Shown in pieces: positions 63,260 through 64,000 of a stretch of 64,000 nt of DNA; the first letter of the stretch is position 1; every line of letters starts with the position of its first letter. Below the pieces are notes generated by a model. That model was not told the DNA's origin and made no database searches. It was given only the letters and a program-made list of their open reading frames with translations. The DNA is from Chryseobacterium sp. Leaf201 (GTDB lineage Bacteria > Bacteroidota > Bacteroidia > Flavobacteriales > Weeksellaceae): positions 47,090 through 111,089 of the forward strand of contig NZ_LMKA01000101.1 in NCBI RefSeq assembly GCF_001421435.1, given 5' to 3'. The position numbers and the translations under genes are program-made.

Positions 63260-63766
63260 CTAAAGTTGGTGCTTATATTCTTCCAGAATAATTTTAAACC
63301 ACTCGGTGAAGTTTTCAGGATGTTCAGCCATTTCTTTATCAAGGTTTTCCATGGTGATATATTTTACTTCATCCACTTCATCTTCATTCAGCATAAATGC
63401 ATCTTCAAAAATCCCTGTGAAAACATGGTCAAGTTCATGTTCCCATAAGCCGTTTCCCACATCCGCCTTATATATAAAGCTGAATTTTTCTGAAAGTTCT
63501 ACTTCAATTCCCAGTTCTTCTTTCAACCTGCGCCGGGCACCTTCAAGGTAGGTTTCTTCCATTCTTGGATGCGAACAGACCGCATTGGTCCATTTTAAAG
63601 GGGAATGGTATTTTCCGGAAGCTCTTTTCTGCAGAAGCATTTCGCCTTTGCCGTTAAATAAAAATACGGAAAAAGCACGGTGTAACAGGCCGTTGACGTG
63701 GGCCTGCTGCTTTTCCATAGAGCCGAGAACTTTATCTTCAGGGGTTACTAAAACTACAAATTCCAT
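63260..63766 (-). CDS. idi: Isopentenyl-diphosphate delta-isomerase, type I
   Basis: A 168-residue Nudix-fold isomerase: catalytic Cys 64 in NAVCSHPR, metal-binding His in HVNGLLHRAFSVFLF near residue 28, catalytic Glu in GLWEHELDHVF near residue 110, and Nudix-box Glu in RRRLKEELGIE. It interconverts IPP and DMAPP for menaquinone side chains and undecaprenol. It is the first gene of idi - unknown - gcvT. Confidence 0.93.
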   Translation of the reverse strand: MEFVVLVTPEDKVLGSMEKQQAHVNGLLHRAFSVFLFNGKGEMLLQKRASGKYHSPLKWTNAVCSHPRMEETYLEGARRRLKEELGIEVELSEKFSFIYKADVGNGLWEHELDHVFTGIFEDAFMLNEDEVDEVKYITMENLDKEMAEHPENFTEWFKIILEEYKHQL

Positions 63767-63771
63767 TTCTA

Positions 63772-63779
63772 CAAATGTA
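63772..63779 (-). promoter_or_regulatory. idi promoter -7 element
   Basis: TACATTTG on the minus strand ends 5 bases before the ATG at 63766, suggesting a leaderless or near-leaderless transcript. Confidence 0.55.
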
Positions 63780-64000
63780 AGTGTAATAAATGTATTTTGG
63801 AAATTTTTTGGTTAAACATCACTGTTTTTGAATTTCGGATTAACACAGAATACAACGCAGGAATGGTTTTAATAATCCGGATGAACTTAAATGATACAGC
63901 GTGTTTATAAAGAGAAAATTTTTAACCATATCGTTACAATAGTAATCATATTATTAAAATTATTCTTTTAATAATAGATTTTAATTAAGGAAATCAATAT

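Overview
The window is chromosomal DNA of a flavobacterium (Bacteroidota). Chryseobacterium or a close Weeksellaceae relative is the best guess from gene content, but nothing here fixes the genus. Evidence: type IX secretion (T9SS) C-terminal sorting domains, a PorT/SprT secretion component, a GLPGLI-family protein, a grasp-with-spasm RiPP locus, Bacteroidota promoters with a TAnnTTTG -7 element, moderate-to-low GC, and a 6S RNA that fits the flavobacterial type. I found no tRNA, rRNA, CRISPR array or prophage.

Layout. 1-10.9 kb: heme and iron acquisition. Two T9SS-exported proteins on the minus strand (an HmuY-like one cut by the window edge, and a cleaved-adhesin-like one) stand divergent to a plus-strand operon: TonB receptor, HmuY lipoprotein, HmuT/U/V ABC importer, SAM methyltransferase and HmuS; a ChaN-like protein follows. 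Both minus-strand genes carry nearly the same 57-bp promoter/operator sequence, and one copy is also the receptor's upstream region. 11-14.1 kb: an exported peptide-deformylase-like protein with an altered metal motif, then a nitroreductase-ohrR-ohr peroxide operon with a textbook OhrR operator. 14.2-23 kb: lipB and a complete trp operon (trpE-G-[frameshifted endonuclease]-D-C-F-[degenerate REP-associated transposase]-B-A). The operon is preceded by an unannotated 25-residue leader peptide with three consecutive Trp codons and an intrinsic terminator, i.e. ribosome-mediated attenuation.

23-41.4 kb: mostly core genes (cytochrome c lipoprotein, rlmF, lysS, cydAB, gyrB, two tandem DUF3857 transglutaminase-like proteins, a lipid kinase, a dicarboxylate symporter, ggt, a threonine-dehydrogenase-like protein). 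41.5-50 kb: a degenerate deacetylase, a repeat-filled intergenic region, a metallophosphoesterase, a KAS III enzyme, menaquinone methyltransferase plus porT, a coiled-coil protein plus zapA, 6S RNA and RNase Y.

50-56.1 kb is the most accessory-like part. A tightly packed six-gene graspetide-type (grasp-with-spasm) operon encodes a double-glycine precursor, a lipoprotein, an ATP-grasp enzyme, an unknown 62-residue protein, a SPASM protein without radical-SAM cysteines, and a GLPGLI protein. Nearby are an MFS transporter and a separate orphan Cys-rich double-glycine peptide. 56.3-57.8 kb holds a CLC-F-type fluoride antiporter under a fluoride riboswitch that probably acts on translation. The remainder carries housekeeping genes (thioesterase, ArsC-like reductase, gcvT, idi) and small secreted proteins of unknown function.
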